A DNA stretch of 64,000 nucleotides from an uncultured Acidobacteriia bacterium. Its GTDB lineage: Bacteria > Acidobacteriota > Terriglobia > Bryobacterales > Bryobacteraceae. Below, in pieces: positions 1 to 10,002 of the stretch. The stretch spans positions 1 through 64,000 of the forward strand of contig CAIKAS010000341.1 in assembly GCA_903825445.1 (NCBI GenBank). The letters run 5' to 3'. Numbering within the stretch: the stretch's first letter is position 1; each line of letters starts with the position of its first letter. The position numbers and the translations under genes were made by a program. The notes beneath the pieces were generated by a model. The model ran no database searches. It saw nothing but the letters and a program-made list of their open reading frames with translations, and had not been told where the DNA came from.

Positions 1-398
1 CCGCCGGAAACGCCGGTGCCTACGAAGAGAATACCCTTGGCAGCCAGCGCGGCATCGCGACGGCTGGAATCGGTGAACAGTGAGTTGCCGCCGTCAATGA
101 CGATGTCGCCGGCTTCGAGGAAGGGCAGAATTTCATCGATGGTGTCGTCCACAGCCTTGCCGGCTTTGACCATGAGCATCACGCGGCGGGGGCGTTTGAG
201 AGCGGCGATGAATTCGGGAATGGTGCGGGCGCCAACGACATTGGTGCCTTTGGCTTCGTCATTAATAAAATCGTCAACTTTGGAAACGGTCCGGTTGAAA
301 ACGGCAACCTTGAATCCGTGGTCGTTCATGTTGAGGACCAGGTTCTGGCCCATGACGGCAAGCCCAATCAATCCGATGTCGCAAGTATCCGGCTGCAT
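1..398 (-). CDS. gnd: 6-phosphogluconate dehydrogenase, N-terminal part (runs off window)
   Basis: NADP-dependent oxidative decarboxylation of 6-phosphogluconate to ribulose 5-phosphate in the pentose phosphate pathway, cytoplasmic. Only the first ~132 residues are in the window. The Rossmann start motif GLIGLAVMGQNL is visible at residues 9-20, followed by FNRT (NADP specificity loop) and the conserved DGGNS segment of 6PGDH near residue 112. The start ATG at 398 has a good Shine-Dalgarno AGGAG 6 nt upstream. It lies downstream of, and on the same strand as, the vWA-like gene ending at 454. The carboxy-terminal helical domain is outside the window, so intactness cannot be judged. Confidence 0.93.
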   Translation of the reverse strand, partial: MQPDTCDIGLIGLAVMGQNLVLNMNDHGFKVAVFNRTVSKVDDFINDEAKGTNVVGARTIPEFIAALKRPRRVMLMVKAGKAVDDTIDEILPFLEAGDIVIDGGNSLFTDSSRRDAALAAKGILFVGTGVSG

Positions 399-453
399 AG
401 CTCTCCTGAAATGTTAGTGGAAATCTGCCCGCTTTGAGGGGCGAATAACCATT

Positions 454-1800
454 CTAGCGACCGGGTTGCATTCCGGCGATTTCGGCGAGAATAGCGGCAA
501 GGGCTTTGCGGAATTCGTCCGATCGTGAGACGCGGAAAGTGCGCGCGCCCATGGGTTTAAGGATACGTTCCAGGTCGTCTGTGAAAGGATAGAGCGGGCG
601 CTGCATGGGAGCCGGTGGCGAGGCGTTGGAGGACGAAGGAACAACCGTAGCGATGGGGGAGTAGCAGATGTAGAAAACGCGGCGGGCGGGATCGGGAGCG
701 GTGTCGGGCGGCGGGGGCTTTTGCTGTTGGGTGAAGAAGACTGGTCCGCTCAGGACGATGAGAACGCGTACGGCGGTGGGCGATGACGTGGAGTCGGGAC
801 CGGCAAGCAGGCGCGTGGCCTGGGCGGAGAAGTAGTCGAGCATCAGTCGCTGGCCTGCAAGTGTTTTGGCATCGATGGTGGCGGAACTGAGTTCGGCGAA
901 GGCGGGACGCAGGTTTAGCCAATCGCCGCGGGGCTGGCCGCCACGGAATGGTCCACCGCGGGACGGCACGGGGTTCCAGTTCACTGTGCTGAGATCGGGC
1001 TGTTGATAGGTGAGCATGCGGCGGTTGAGATCGACGATGCTAAGGCCGATGGAACCGGAGGAAGGCTGGATGCCGGTGAGCACTTTCAGGCCGGGCACCA
1101 ACAGCTGCATATCGGCGCGGAACATATTGATTGACGCGAGTTCGGTGGGCGTAGTGTTGACCAGGAGCTCGAAGCGAGTGGGTTGCGGCGTTTTGATGGG
1201 GAGAGTGATGCGCGAACGGACTTGAGGTAAATACCAGGCTTCCGGGTTTCCGGTTTCCGGAAGAAATTCCACTGACGGCAAGCCAGCCCACAGGGCCGGA
1301 AGCGGATCCGCGCGGAGGGTTGGAATGTGGAGATTCCTGCGAAGAAAGCTGTGCTCCTGCGTGTGGGCATCGCAGATGGCAAGGGAGACGACGTAGTCGC
1401 CGGGCAAAATGAACGCCGAGATGGTGTAATCCAGTTGCTGAAACTTGTCGCCCTTGTGAAGCTGCGAGATCGCGGTTTGGTTGCTGGTGTTGAAGCGAAG
1501 CCCGGCGGCGTCTTCGATGCGAACCAGGACGACCATCATCCCGTTGCCCTGGCGTTTCTGAAGTTCCGCTCCGTCAACAGTAGCGTGGACCCGAGTCACC
1601 AGCCGCTGATGCTCCGAGAGAACAGGGGAATCAAAGCGAACATCCCAGCGGATTTGAGGCTTCGCGTTTTCCGTTGCCCATTTATCGAACGGAAAACGGT
1701 TGAACTGAGAACCGGGGCCTCGCTGAGCCTGGAGCAAGACGGCGGAGGTGGCGCAGAGACCGCACAGCAGAAGGATGGCGGAGCTGCGGGCCTGCGTCAT
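454..1800 (-). CDS. Secreted degenerate vWA-like acidobacterial protein (paralogue 1)
   Basis: About 448 aa with an N-terminal export signal (hydrophobic SSAILLLCGLCATSAVLL, likely cut near LQAQ). The layout resembles acidobacterial vWFA-related proteins: a beta-rich N-terminal domain (about 40-190), then a vWA-like fold starting at FELLVNTTPTEL, a late strand VLIVLSGPVFF and a final helix pair DDLERILKPMGA...FRKALAAILAEI. The canonical MIDAS DxSxS is replaced by NxTP, so metal binding is doubtful. A Gly/Arg stretch (RGGPFRGGQPRG) interrupts the fold. The start at 1800 lies 1 nt after the stop of the upstream paralogue; an alternative ATG at 1821 would overlap it. Function unknown; the fold is inferred from segment order only. 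Confidence 0.7.
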   Translation of the reverse strand: MTQARSSAILLLCGLCATSAVLLQAQRGPGSQFNRFPFDKWATENAKPQIRWDVRFDSPVLSEHQRLVTRVHATVDGAELQKRQGNGMMVVLVRIEDAAGLRFNTSNQTAISQLHKGDKFQQLDYTISAFILPGDYVVSLAICDAHTQEHSFLRRNLHIPTLRADPLPALWAGLPSVEFLPETGNPEAWYLPQVRSRITLPIKTPQPTRFELLVNTTPTELASINMFRADMQLLVPGLKVLTGIQPSSGSIGLSIVDLNRRMLTYQQPDLSTVNWNPVPSRGGPFRGGQPRGDWLNLRPAFAELSSATIDAKTLAGQRLMLDYFSAQATRLLAGPDSTSSPTAVRVLIVLSGPVFFTQQQKPPPPDTAPDPARRVFYICYSPIATVVPSSSNASPPAPMQRPLYPFTDDLERILKPMGARTFRVSRSDEFRKALAAILAEIAGMQPGR

Positions 1801-1801
1801 C

Positions 1802-3205
1802 TTAGTTAGCCGACATTTCATCGATCAGTTCAGCGAGAAGCTTGCGGAAGGCATCCGGCGTGGCCACGCTGAAAATACGGGCGCCCATGGGACGGAGGAT
1901 GCGTTCGAGATCGTCGGGATAGCCCGCATCCAGACCGGGCCCACCGCGTCCCCGCCCGCCAGCACGGGGACTCACAGTGCCGAAGCCAGGCATGGGGCCG
2001 TGGACGCGATGGACGGGTCCTATTGCGATATCGGGCGGCGGCTCCGGGAGGCCCCCGCGGGGCGCGGCACCGAAGCCGGAGGAGAAGCGAAGGTAGACAA
2101 TGTGGCGATTTGGATCGGGCGGAAGTTCGGGGAGCGGCGTGTCTTCTTGTTTGCTGAAGGCGAGAGGACCGCTGAGGACGAAGATCCAGTGGGGCGTAGT
2201 AAATGCTCCGGTTGGCGTAACGGCACGTTTCGTTACCTCCCTGGCGAAGTAGTCGCGCATGGTTGCCTGAGCGGCCAGAGACCTGGCGTCGATCAGGCCC
2301 GGGTGGTTTTCCATCAGCGCGCCGCGGAGCGCATTCCAATCGAGCCGGGCGCTGTTGGTCGCCTGGAATGCAATGCGCTGTCGGGCGAGATCGAGAACGG
2401 CGACACCTGGCGGTTGGCGCTCCGCGTTCATCGCACTCAAGACTTTCAGCGCGGGGACGACGGCGGCCATGTTACGACGCGCTGAAACGACGGTGGAGGC
2501 TGAACGTTCCGACGGCGTCATGTTCACAACAAGGTCGACGCGCGGAGGCGGCTTCGCGGTCTTGCCCAAGGGGAGATGGAGCAGGCCTTTCACAGTAGGA
2601 AGGAACCAAGTGTCGGGGTCTTCGACGGCGGGGAGGATTTCGACAGAGGGGAGAGTGTTCCAGGCGTCAGGCAGCGGGTCGGTCTTGTTTGAAGTGACGT
2701 GGAGGGTTTTGCGTATGAAATTGTGCTCCTGAGTCTGGGTGTCGAGCAGGGCAATAAAGACCTTATAATCACCCGGACGAATGAAGGCAGCGATGGTGAA
2801 GGTCAACTCCTGTGACTTCACTCCTTGCTGGACGTTTTTCAGATTGAGGCGCACACCCGTGTTCCAATGACGGCTGTCGGGGTCCTCAAAGCGAACGAGC
2901 ATGACGAGTTCGCCACGTCCACGCCGCTTCTCCAACTCCGCGCCCGGTATCACCGCCTGGACGTTTTCGATGAGGCGCTGATGAACGGAAAGCTGCGGGG
3001 GCAGGAGATGCGTTTCCCATTTGATAGCGGAATGTTCGGGTGCGGCGGCCCATTGTTCGAAGGGGTAGTCAGAGAAAATCGGGACGCGCGGAGATGGGGG
3101 TTGCTGATCGTTTTCCTGTGCGAAGCAAATAAGTGAGAACGCGGCCAGGCAAGCGAGCGCCAACAGTGACGCGAAAGCCTTCGTGCGCGAGGTGGGGGTT
3201 CGCAC
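1802..3205 (-). CDS. Secreted degenerate vWA-like acidobacterial protein (paralogue 2)
   Basis: 467 aa, GTG start, with a clear signal peptide (ASLLALACLAAFSLICFAQ). It is a tandem duplicate of the gene downstream. Both share an FDKWA/FEQWA segment, KWE.../RWD... followed by LSEHQRL or LSVHQRL, the RPGDY/LPGDY strand, TQEHNF/TQEHSF, DPLPDAW/DPLPALW, and the ending DDLERILRPMGARIFSV. The vWA-like strand reads VDLVVNMTPSE, again lacking the MIDAS aspartate. It contains a GGRGRGGPG tract near residue 410. It is the first gene of a two-gene unit (1 nt spacing to the next start). No function can be assigned; a surface or periplasmic binding role is a guess from export and fold. Confidence 0.7.
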   Translation of the reverse strand: MRTPTSRTKAFASLLALACLAAFSLICFAQENDQQPPSPRVPIFSDYPFEQWAAAPEHSAIKWETHLLPPQLSVHQRLIENVQAVIPGAELEKRRGRGELVMLVRFEDPDSRHWNTGVRLNLKNVQQGVKSQELTFTIAAFIRPGDYKVFIALLDTQTQEHNFIRKTLHVTSNKTDPLPDAWNTLPSVEILPAVEDPDTWFLPTVKGLLHLPLGKTAKPPPRVDLVVNMTPSERSASTVVSARRNMAAVVPALKVLSAMNAERQPPGVAVLDLARQRIAFQATNSARLDWNALRGALMENHPGLIDARSLAAQATMRDYFAREVTKRAVTPTGAFTTPHWIFVLSGPLAFSKQEDTPLPELPPDPNRHIVYLRFSSGFGAAPRGGLPEPPPDIAIGPVHRVHGPMPGFGTVSPRAGGRGRGGPGLDAGYPDDLERILRPMGARIFSVATPDAFRKLLAELIDEMSAN

Positions 3206-3267
3206 CGGGATGCAAAAATTATAGCGGCAATGAAAGCGGCGGTCGATCCCGCCAAAACAGCCCTGAA

Positions 3268-3302
3268 CAAAACAGAAAGAGCGCCGGCGAAATGCACGGC
3301 GC
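3268..3302 (-). terminator. Intrinsic terminator after esterase 1
   Basis: Read on the minus strand, GCGCCG and CGGCGC form a 6-bp GC-only stem (plus-strand 3281-3286 with 3297-3302, 10-nt loop), followed by a T-rich run TCTTTCTGTTTTG. It lies 26 nt past the stop of the 3328-4650 gene and before the start of the vWA-like pair, separating the two transcription units. Confidence 0.6.
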
Positions 3303-3327
3303 CCGTTCTGACTGCTGATTTAGCGGG

Positions 3328-4650
3328 CTACTTCTTATCGGCGAACACCTGCTGGGCCATGTCGGTCAGGTTTTGACGCCACAGAGGCCAGACGTGGGCC
3401 ATGCCTGGTACTTCCGATTCGGTGAATTTGATGTTCTTCGCCTTGAGCCAGTCCTTGAACTGGCGGTTGACGCCGAGCAGGCTATCGTCGAGTCCGCAGA
3501 CGATCCAGAACATTTTGAGCTGCGAGTTGGCCTTCGCGTCAAGAGTGCCGAAGTTGCGGTCAATGATCTCCTTCGCGATCATCTGCTGTCCGCCACGTCC
3601 ACCACCGCGTCCGCCGGAAGCACCAGCTGCACCTGGCCCGGGACCTGGTCCTGCCACACCCGCTCCGCGCCCAGCTCCCATGCCACCGGAAGTGCCCGGC
3701 GCACCGGGTCCACCGCGCCCACCACCCGCGTTCGCGCCGGGCCACATCACGTAGGCCCCGCTGAACGAACCGACCCAGGCGAACTTATCCAGATGATTCA
3801 GACCAGCGAAGGTTGCTTCCGCGCCGCCCATCGAGAGACCGGCGATGGCGCGATGCTCGCGATCCTTCGCCACGTTGTATTCCTTTTCGACGCGCGGCAT
3901 TACTTCAGTGAGCAGCGCGTCGGTGAAGTGGACGATCATGTCGGTGGTACCCATCCCGCCGCCGGCCGTGCCGTAGCCGAGCGGATTCACCATGATCATC
4001 GGCCTGGCCTTGCCCTGGGCGATGAGGTTATCAAGGATCACGTTGGCGTTACCCTGCGTGAGCCAGGATTGGGCGTCGTCTCCGAGGCCGTGCAGAACAT
4101 AGAACACGGGGTAGGCTTCTTTCCGCTTCGGGTCATAGCCGGCCGGCGTGTAGACAAAGAATTCGCGATCGTCGCCGACCACATCGGAGTGGTACGCGTG
4201 GCGTGAGACAGTGCCGTGCGCAACTCCGGCAACCGGCGCCCATGCGACCGCGCCGGGGATGGTGACGACGCTGCGTCCGCCGGTGCCCCAAGAGGTCGCG
4301 AGGTGCGGGTTGGAGGGATCGTTGATCGTCATGCCGTCCACTGAGAACTGGTACATGTAGACGTCCGGCTTCTGCGCGTCGGTGGTGGCTGTCCAGACAC
4401 CCTGGTCGTCTTTCTGCATGGCGAGCCGTCCGCCGATGCCTGTCAGGAAAACTTCTTTGGCGTTAGGTGCGCGAAGACGTACGGTGACTTTTCCATCGGC
4501 CGAAACCTCCGGCGATTTGATGGCCGGACCGCCGAAACCGCCGCCACGTCCACCGCCGCGTCCGGATCCGCCACCCATGGGCGGTTGGGCGAATGCGCAG
4601 ACGGCAGTGAAGGCCGCGAGCGCGAGAATCAGCTTTGTTCTATGTGACAT
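3328..4650 (-). CDS. Exported esterase, enterochelin/feruloyl esterase type, with Gly-rich insertion
   Basis: 440 aa alpha/beta hydrolase of the esterase D/XynZ-feruloyl-esterase type, predicted to be periplasmic or secreted (signal peptide ending near CAFAQ, residue 22). Residues ~45-135 form an E-set/CBM48-like beta domain ([21 protein letters not shown]). The hydrolase domain follows, with FYVLHGLGD as oxyanion region, nucleophile Ser273 in GLSMGG, acid Asp388/389 in GLDDS and His419 in GMAHVWPLWR. Residues ~306-354 are an almost pure Gly/Ala/Pro/Arg insertion between the nucleophile and the acid, absent from the next paralogue. A second Gly/Arg tract lies at 26-41. The ATG has an AGGAG site. 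It is last of three tandem esterases. Substrate unknown; plant-wall hydroxycinnamate esters are an inference from context. Confidence 0.85.
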   Translation of the reverse strand: MSHRTKLILALAAFTAVCAFAQPPMGGGSGRGGGRGGGFGGPAIKSPEVSADGKVTVRLRAPNAKEVFLTGIGGRLAMQKDDQGVWTATTDAQKPDVYMYQFSVDGMTINDPSNPHLATSWGTGGRSVVTIPGAVAWAPVAGVAHGTVSRHAYHSDVVGDDREFFVYTPAGYDPKRKEAYPVFYVLHGLGDDAQSWLTQGNANVILDNLIAQGKARPMIMVNPLGYGTAGGGMGTTDMIVHFTDALLTEVMPRVEKEYNVAKDREHRAIAGLSMGGAEATFAGLNHLDKFAWVGSFSGAYVMWPGANAGGGRGGPGAPGTSGGMGAGRGAGVAGPGPGPGAAGASGGRGGGRGGQQMIAKEIIDRNFGTLDAKANSQLKMFWIVCGLDDSLLGVNRQFKDWLKAKNIKFTESEVPGMAHVWPLWRQNLTDMAQQVFADKK

Positions 4651-4679
4651 GTGTTTTAATGCTCCTGAGCAAAAAATCG

Positions 4680-6909
<2,230 letters not shown>

Positions 6910-6943
6910 GGACTCCGTGCGAGGCTGGACGTCTCGACTAATG

Positions 6944-6960
6944 CGAGGCCGGAAGCCTCG
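6944..6960. promoter_or_regulatory. Inverted repeat in the esterase/GntR divergent region
   Basis: CGAGGC - CGGAA - GCCTCG, a perfect 6-bp inverted repeat in the ~180-bp region between the divergent esterase and GntR starts. No T-run follows, so it is not an intrinsic terminator. By position it could be an operator for the GntR regulator, but FCD-type GntR sites usually have a TNGT-NNN-ACNA core that I do not see here. Low confidence. Confidence 0.25.
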
Positions 6961-7088
6961 GCACTTGCATGCCAAACAGACTCATAATTACGAACATTGG
7001 GCCGTGAAGTCAAGGTAAATCGTATTTCTGCATGCAGGAAATTGCTTTTTCAGTGCGGGACTGGATAAGATTGCTACGTCCACACTCC

Positions 7089-7874
7089 ATGAAGAACCCT
7101 GCAGAAAGCCAGTTTGACCCCGTTGCGGTGAGCCAGACGGAGCGAGCGGTACTCGCGATCCGGGAAATGCTGCTGCGCGGGGATTTCCAGCCCGGCGAGC
7201 GAATCTCAGAATTGCCTTTGACAGCGCGACTGTCTGATGGCGGTGTTCATGTTTCGCGGACGCCGCTCAGGCTAGCCCTGGAACAACTAGCCCATGAGGG
7301 CCTGTTGCGGCCGTGGCCCACTGGTGGGTTTGTGGTCTGCGAGTTCACGCTGTCCGATATCTGGGACGCGATCGAGATTCGCGGGGCGCTGGAGGGTATG
7401 GCGGCGCGACTGGCGGCGGAACGGCTTGAATCCGATGGCGACCTGAACGGGTTGCGCGAGACTTTCGCACGGCTCGACGCGCTGCTCCCGGTCAACGCGG
7501 ACAATTTCCCGCAGTATCTCGCCTTGAACGACGCTTTCCACTCGGAGGTGTGGCGTCTGGCGCGAAGCCCTCTGCTGTTGCGCGCGATCGGACAGACTCT
7601 GAAAATGCCGTTCGCCTCCCCTGGCGCGCTGGTCTTTGGCCCGGCCGAATCCGCCTTCTCGATACAGGCTTCGTGGATTGCGCGTGAGCACCATCGGGCA
7701 CTGATTGAAGCCATTGCCAGCCGGGAAGGCGCGCGGGCTGAAGCGCTGGCACGGGAACACGCGCGCCTTGCACGGCAGAACCTGAGCCGGGCACTCGAAG
7801 ACGGTAATCTGTTACGCCGCATCCCTGGCGCGTCGCTAATCACGATGGGCAAGACAAAACGGAGAGCATCATGA
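7089..7874 (+). CDS. GntR-family transcriptional regulator (FCD domain)
   Basis: About 261 aa DNA-binding regulator. The winged helix-turn-helix is at ~12-80 (LRGDFQPGERISEL; VSRTPLRLALEQLAHEGLL; wing GGFVV), followed by an FCD all-helical ligand domain starting DIWDAIEIRGALEG. Likely metal-ligand histidines are in LNDAFH, REHHRALI and EHARLAR, as in the metal-binding FCD subgroup. The start is uncertain: ATG at 7089 is preferred because a TAAGAT -10-like box lies just upstream; 7032 gives 19 more residues. Its stop overlaps the next gene's start by 4 nt (ATGA), which argues that it regulates the downstream acyl-CoA operon, and perhaps the divergent esterases. Confidence 0.88.
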   Translation: MKNPAESQFDPVAVSQTERAVLAIREMLLRGDFQPGERISELPLTARLSDGGVHVSRTPLRLALEQLAHEGLLRPWPTGGFVVCEFTLSDIWDAIEIRGALEGMAARLAAERLESDGDLNGLRETFARLDALLPVNADNFPQYLALNDAFHSEVWRLARSPLLLRAIGQTLKMPFASPGALVFGPAESAFSIQASWIAREHHRALIEAIASREGARAEALAREHARLARQNLSRALEDGNLLRRIPGASLITMGKTKRRAS

Positions 7875-9994
7875 ACCCACTCGTGAGTACAACCAACCAG
7901 AGCGGTGTCGCGGTCATTACGATCGACAATCCGCCCGTGAACGCACTGAGTCCGGGAGTGCCGGAAGGGCTTGCGTCCGCATTCACTGCTGCGAACGCGG
8001 ATGTGGGCGCGAAGGCTATCGTCGTGATCGGCGCGGGACGGACGTTTATTGCAGGCGCAGATATCAAAGAGCTGGAATATGCGGCGTGGGGGCAACCTGC
8101 AAAACTGCCTGCCCTGCACGACCTGTTGGCGACGATTGAGAACTCGGCGAAACCCGTGGTGATGGCGCTGCACGGGACCACTTTCGGCGGTGGACTGGAA
8201 GTGGCGATGGCGGGACACTATCGCGTGGCGGCGCGCGATGGAGTGATGGGTCAGCCAGAGGTGAACCTGGGCATTATTCCGGGCGCGGAAGGGACGCAGC
8301 GACTGCCTCGACTGGTGGGTGTGGAGAAGGCCATTGAGATGTGCGTTACGGGCAAGCCGATTCCAGCTGCCGATGCGCTGGCGGCGGGATTAGTGGACGC
8401 GGTTGTGGATGGCCAGCTGCTGGACAGCGCTGTTGCGTTTGCGCTGGATGTAGTTAGCCGGAATGCGCCGCTAGTGAAGACCAGTGACAGGACGGACAAA
8501 CTCGGCACGCCGGAACGAAATGCGCCGCTTTATGCAGCAGGGTGCGCGCTGGCGGCGAAGGTGCGACGGGGGGCCATCGCGCCATTGAAAGCAGTGGACG
8601 CGATTGAGGCTGCCGTGGCACTTCCATTCGACGAAGGCTGCCGGCGCGAGCGCGAACTCTTTTCCGAATGTGTGGTCACCGACCAGGCGCGAGCGCTGAT
8701 CCACGCTTTCTTTGCAGAGCGCGGAGTGGCGAAGGTGCCTGGGATCACGAAAGAAACCACCGTGCGGCCGGTCGGGAAGGTGGCGATTATCGGCGCAGGC
8801 ACCATGGGCGGCGGCATCGCGATGGCGTGTGCGAATGCGGGGCTGCAGGTGCTGCTCAAGGAGGCCGAACAGGCGGCGCTCGATCGCGGCATGGAGACGA
8901 TCCGCAAGAACTATGACGTTTCCGTCAAACGGGGACGCTTTACTCCTGAAGGCGTGGAAGAACGGATGGCGCGGATTCATCCACAACTGGACTACGCGGG
9001 TTTCGATTCCGCCGACGTCATCATCGAAGCCGTCTTCGAAGATATGGCGATCAAGAAGGCGATCTTCGCGGAAATCGAAGGGATTGCGGGGGCGGACTGC
9101 GTACTTGGTACGAATACATCCACGCTGAATATCGACGAAATTGCGTCGGTGACTAAACGGCCGGGCTCGGTGGTGGGGCTGCATTTCTTCAGTCCGGCGA
9201 ATGTGATGCGACTGCTGGAGATCGTACGTGGCAAGGCGACATCCAGTGAGATTCTGGCGACGGCGCTGGCGCTGGCGAAGAAACTTAACAAGGTGGGAGT
9301 CGTGGCTGGCAACTGCCCAGGGTTCATCGGCAATCGCATGATGTTCCCGTACATGTACGAGGCGCAGTTTCTGGTGGAAGAAGGCGCGACGCCGGAGCAA
9401 GTGGACAAGGCACTGACAGGTTTCGGCATGGCGATGGGGATCTTTGCAGTGGACGACATGGCCGGGATCGACGTGGCCTGGCGGGTGCGCAAAGCATTGA
9501 GGCATTTTGCGGAACCGGGGGTGCGCCGGCCACTTGTGCAGGATCAGTTGTTCGAGATGGGTCGTTATGGACAGAAGACAGGCCGTGGCTGGTATATCTA
9601 CGACGCAAATCGCAAGGCTACGCCGGATCCGGAGGTGGTCGAGTTAATTCGGAGTTCGGCGGCAGGCGCGGGAATCGCACAGCGTACGTTTACACCGGAG
9701 GAGATCATTGAGCGCACGGTTTATGCGCTGATCAACGAAGGCGCGCGGATTCTGGAAGAGGGCTATGCGTTGCGGGCTGCGGATATAGACGTGGTTTATA
9801 TCAACGGATACGGCTTCCCGGCGAGACTGGGCGGGCCGATGATGTGTGCGGATCAGATTGGACTGGCGAAGATCGCGGCGCGCATTGCTGAATTCCATGC
9901 CGAGTTCGGAGAGAGATGGACGCCCGCGCCGTTGCTCGCGCGACTGGCTACGGAAGGCAAAACGTTTCGCGAGTTCGATTTGGAGCGGGCGTAG
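7871..9994 (+). CDS. Fused enoyl-CoA hydratase / 3-hydroxyacyl-CoA dehydrogenase
   Basis: 707 aa bifunctional beta-oxidation enzyme of FadB/FadJ order. Residues 1-~190 are a crotonase domain with both catalytic glutamates (Glu110 in GGGLE, Glu130 in QPEVNLG). Residues ~300-590 are the NAD-dependent 3-hydroxyacyl-CoA dehydrogenase, with dinucleotide motif GAGTMG at 308-313 and catalytic His438 in GLHFFSP; the C-terminal dimerisation repeat follows. It adds water to a trans-2-enoyl-CoA and oxidises the 3-hydroxy product. No thiolase lies next to it. It sits between GntR and a feruloyl-CoA-synthetase-like ligase, so the substrate may be an aromatic enoyl-CoA rather than a fatty acyl-CoA (inference). 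ATGA overlap with the regulator. Confidence 0.93.
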   Translation: MNPLVSTTNQSGVAVITIDNPPVNALSPGVPEGLASAFTAANADVGAKAIVVIGAGRTFIAGADIKELEYAAWGQPAKLPALHDLLATIENSAKPVVMALHGTTFGGGLEVAMAGHYRVAARDGVMGQPEVNLGIIPGAEGTQRLPRLVGVEKAIEMCVTGKPIPAADALAAGLVDAVVDGQLLDSAVAFALDVVSRNAPLVKTSDRTDKLGTPERNAPLYAAGCALAAKVRRGAIAPLKAVDAIEAAVALPFDEGCRRERELFSECVVTDQARALIHAFFAERGVAKVPGITKETTVRPVGKVAIIGAGTMGGGIAMACANAGLQVLLKEAEQAALDRGMETIRKNYDVSVKRGRFTPEGVEERMARIHPQLDYAGFDSADVIIEAVFEDMAIKKAIFAEIEGIAGADCVLGTNTSTLNIDEIASVTKRPGSVVGLHFFSPANVMRLLEIVRGKATSSEILATALALAKKLNKVGVVAGNCPGFIGNRMMFPYMYEAQFLVEEGATPEQVDKALTGFGMAMGIFAVDDMAGIDVAWRVRKALRHFAEPGVRRPLVQDQLFEMGRYGQKTGRGWYIYDANRKATPDPEVVELIRSSAAGAGIAQRTFTPEEIIERTVYALINEGARILEEGYALRAADIDVVYINGYGFPARLGGPMMCADQIGLAKIAARIAEFHAEFGERWTPAPLLARLATEGKTFREFDLERA

Positions 9995-10002
9995 AAACAG
10001 CG

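Noticed and set aside
6944-6960. Hairpin before the esterases as an intrinsic terminator
   Set aside because: No T-run on either side and it lies upstream of both divergent genes, so it is only kept as a weak operator candidate.
8471-9505. 344-codon minus-strand frame opposite the hydratase/dehydrogenase gene
   Set aside because: Antisense shadow of a gene with complete catalytic motifs; composition rich in His/Arg as expected for reverse reading of GC-rich codons.
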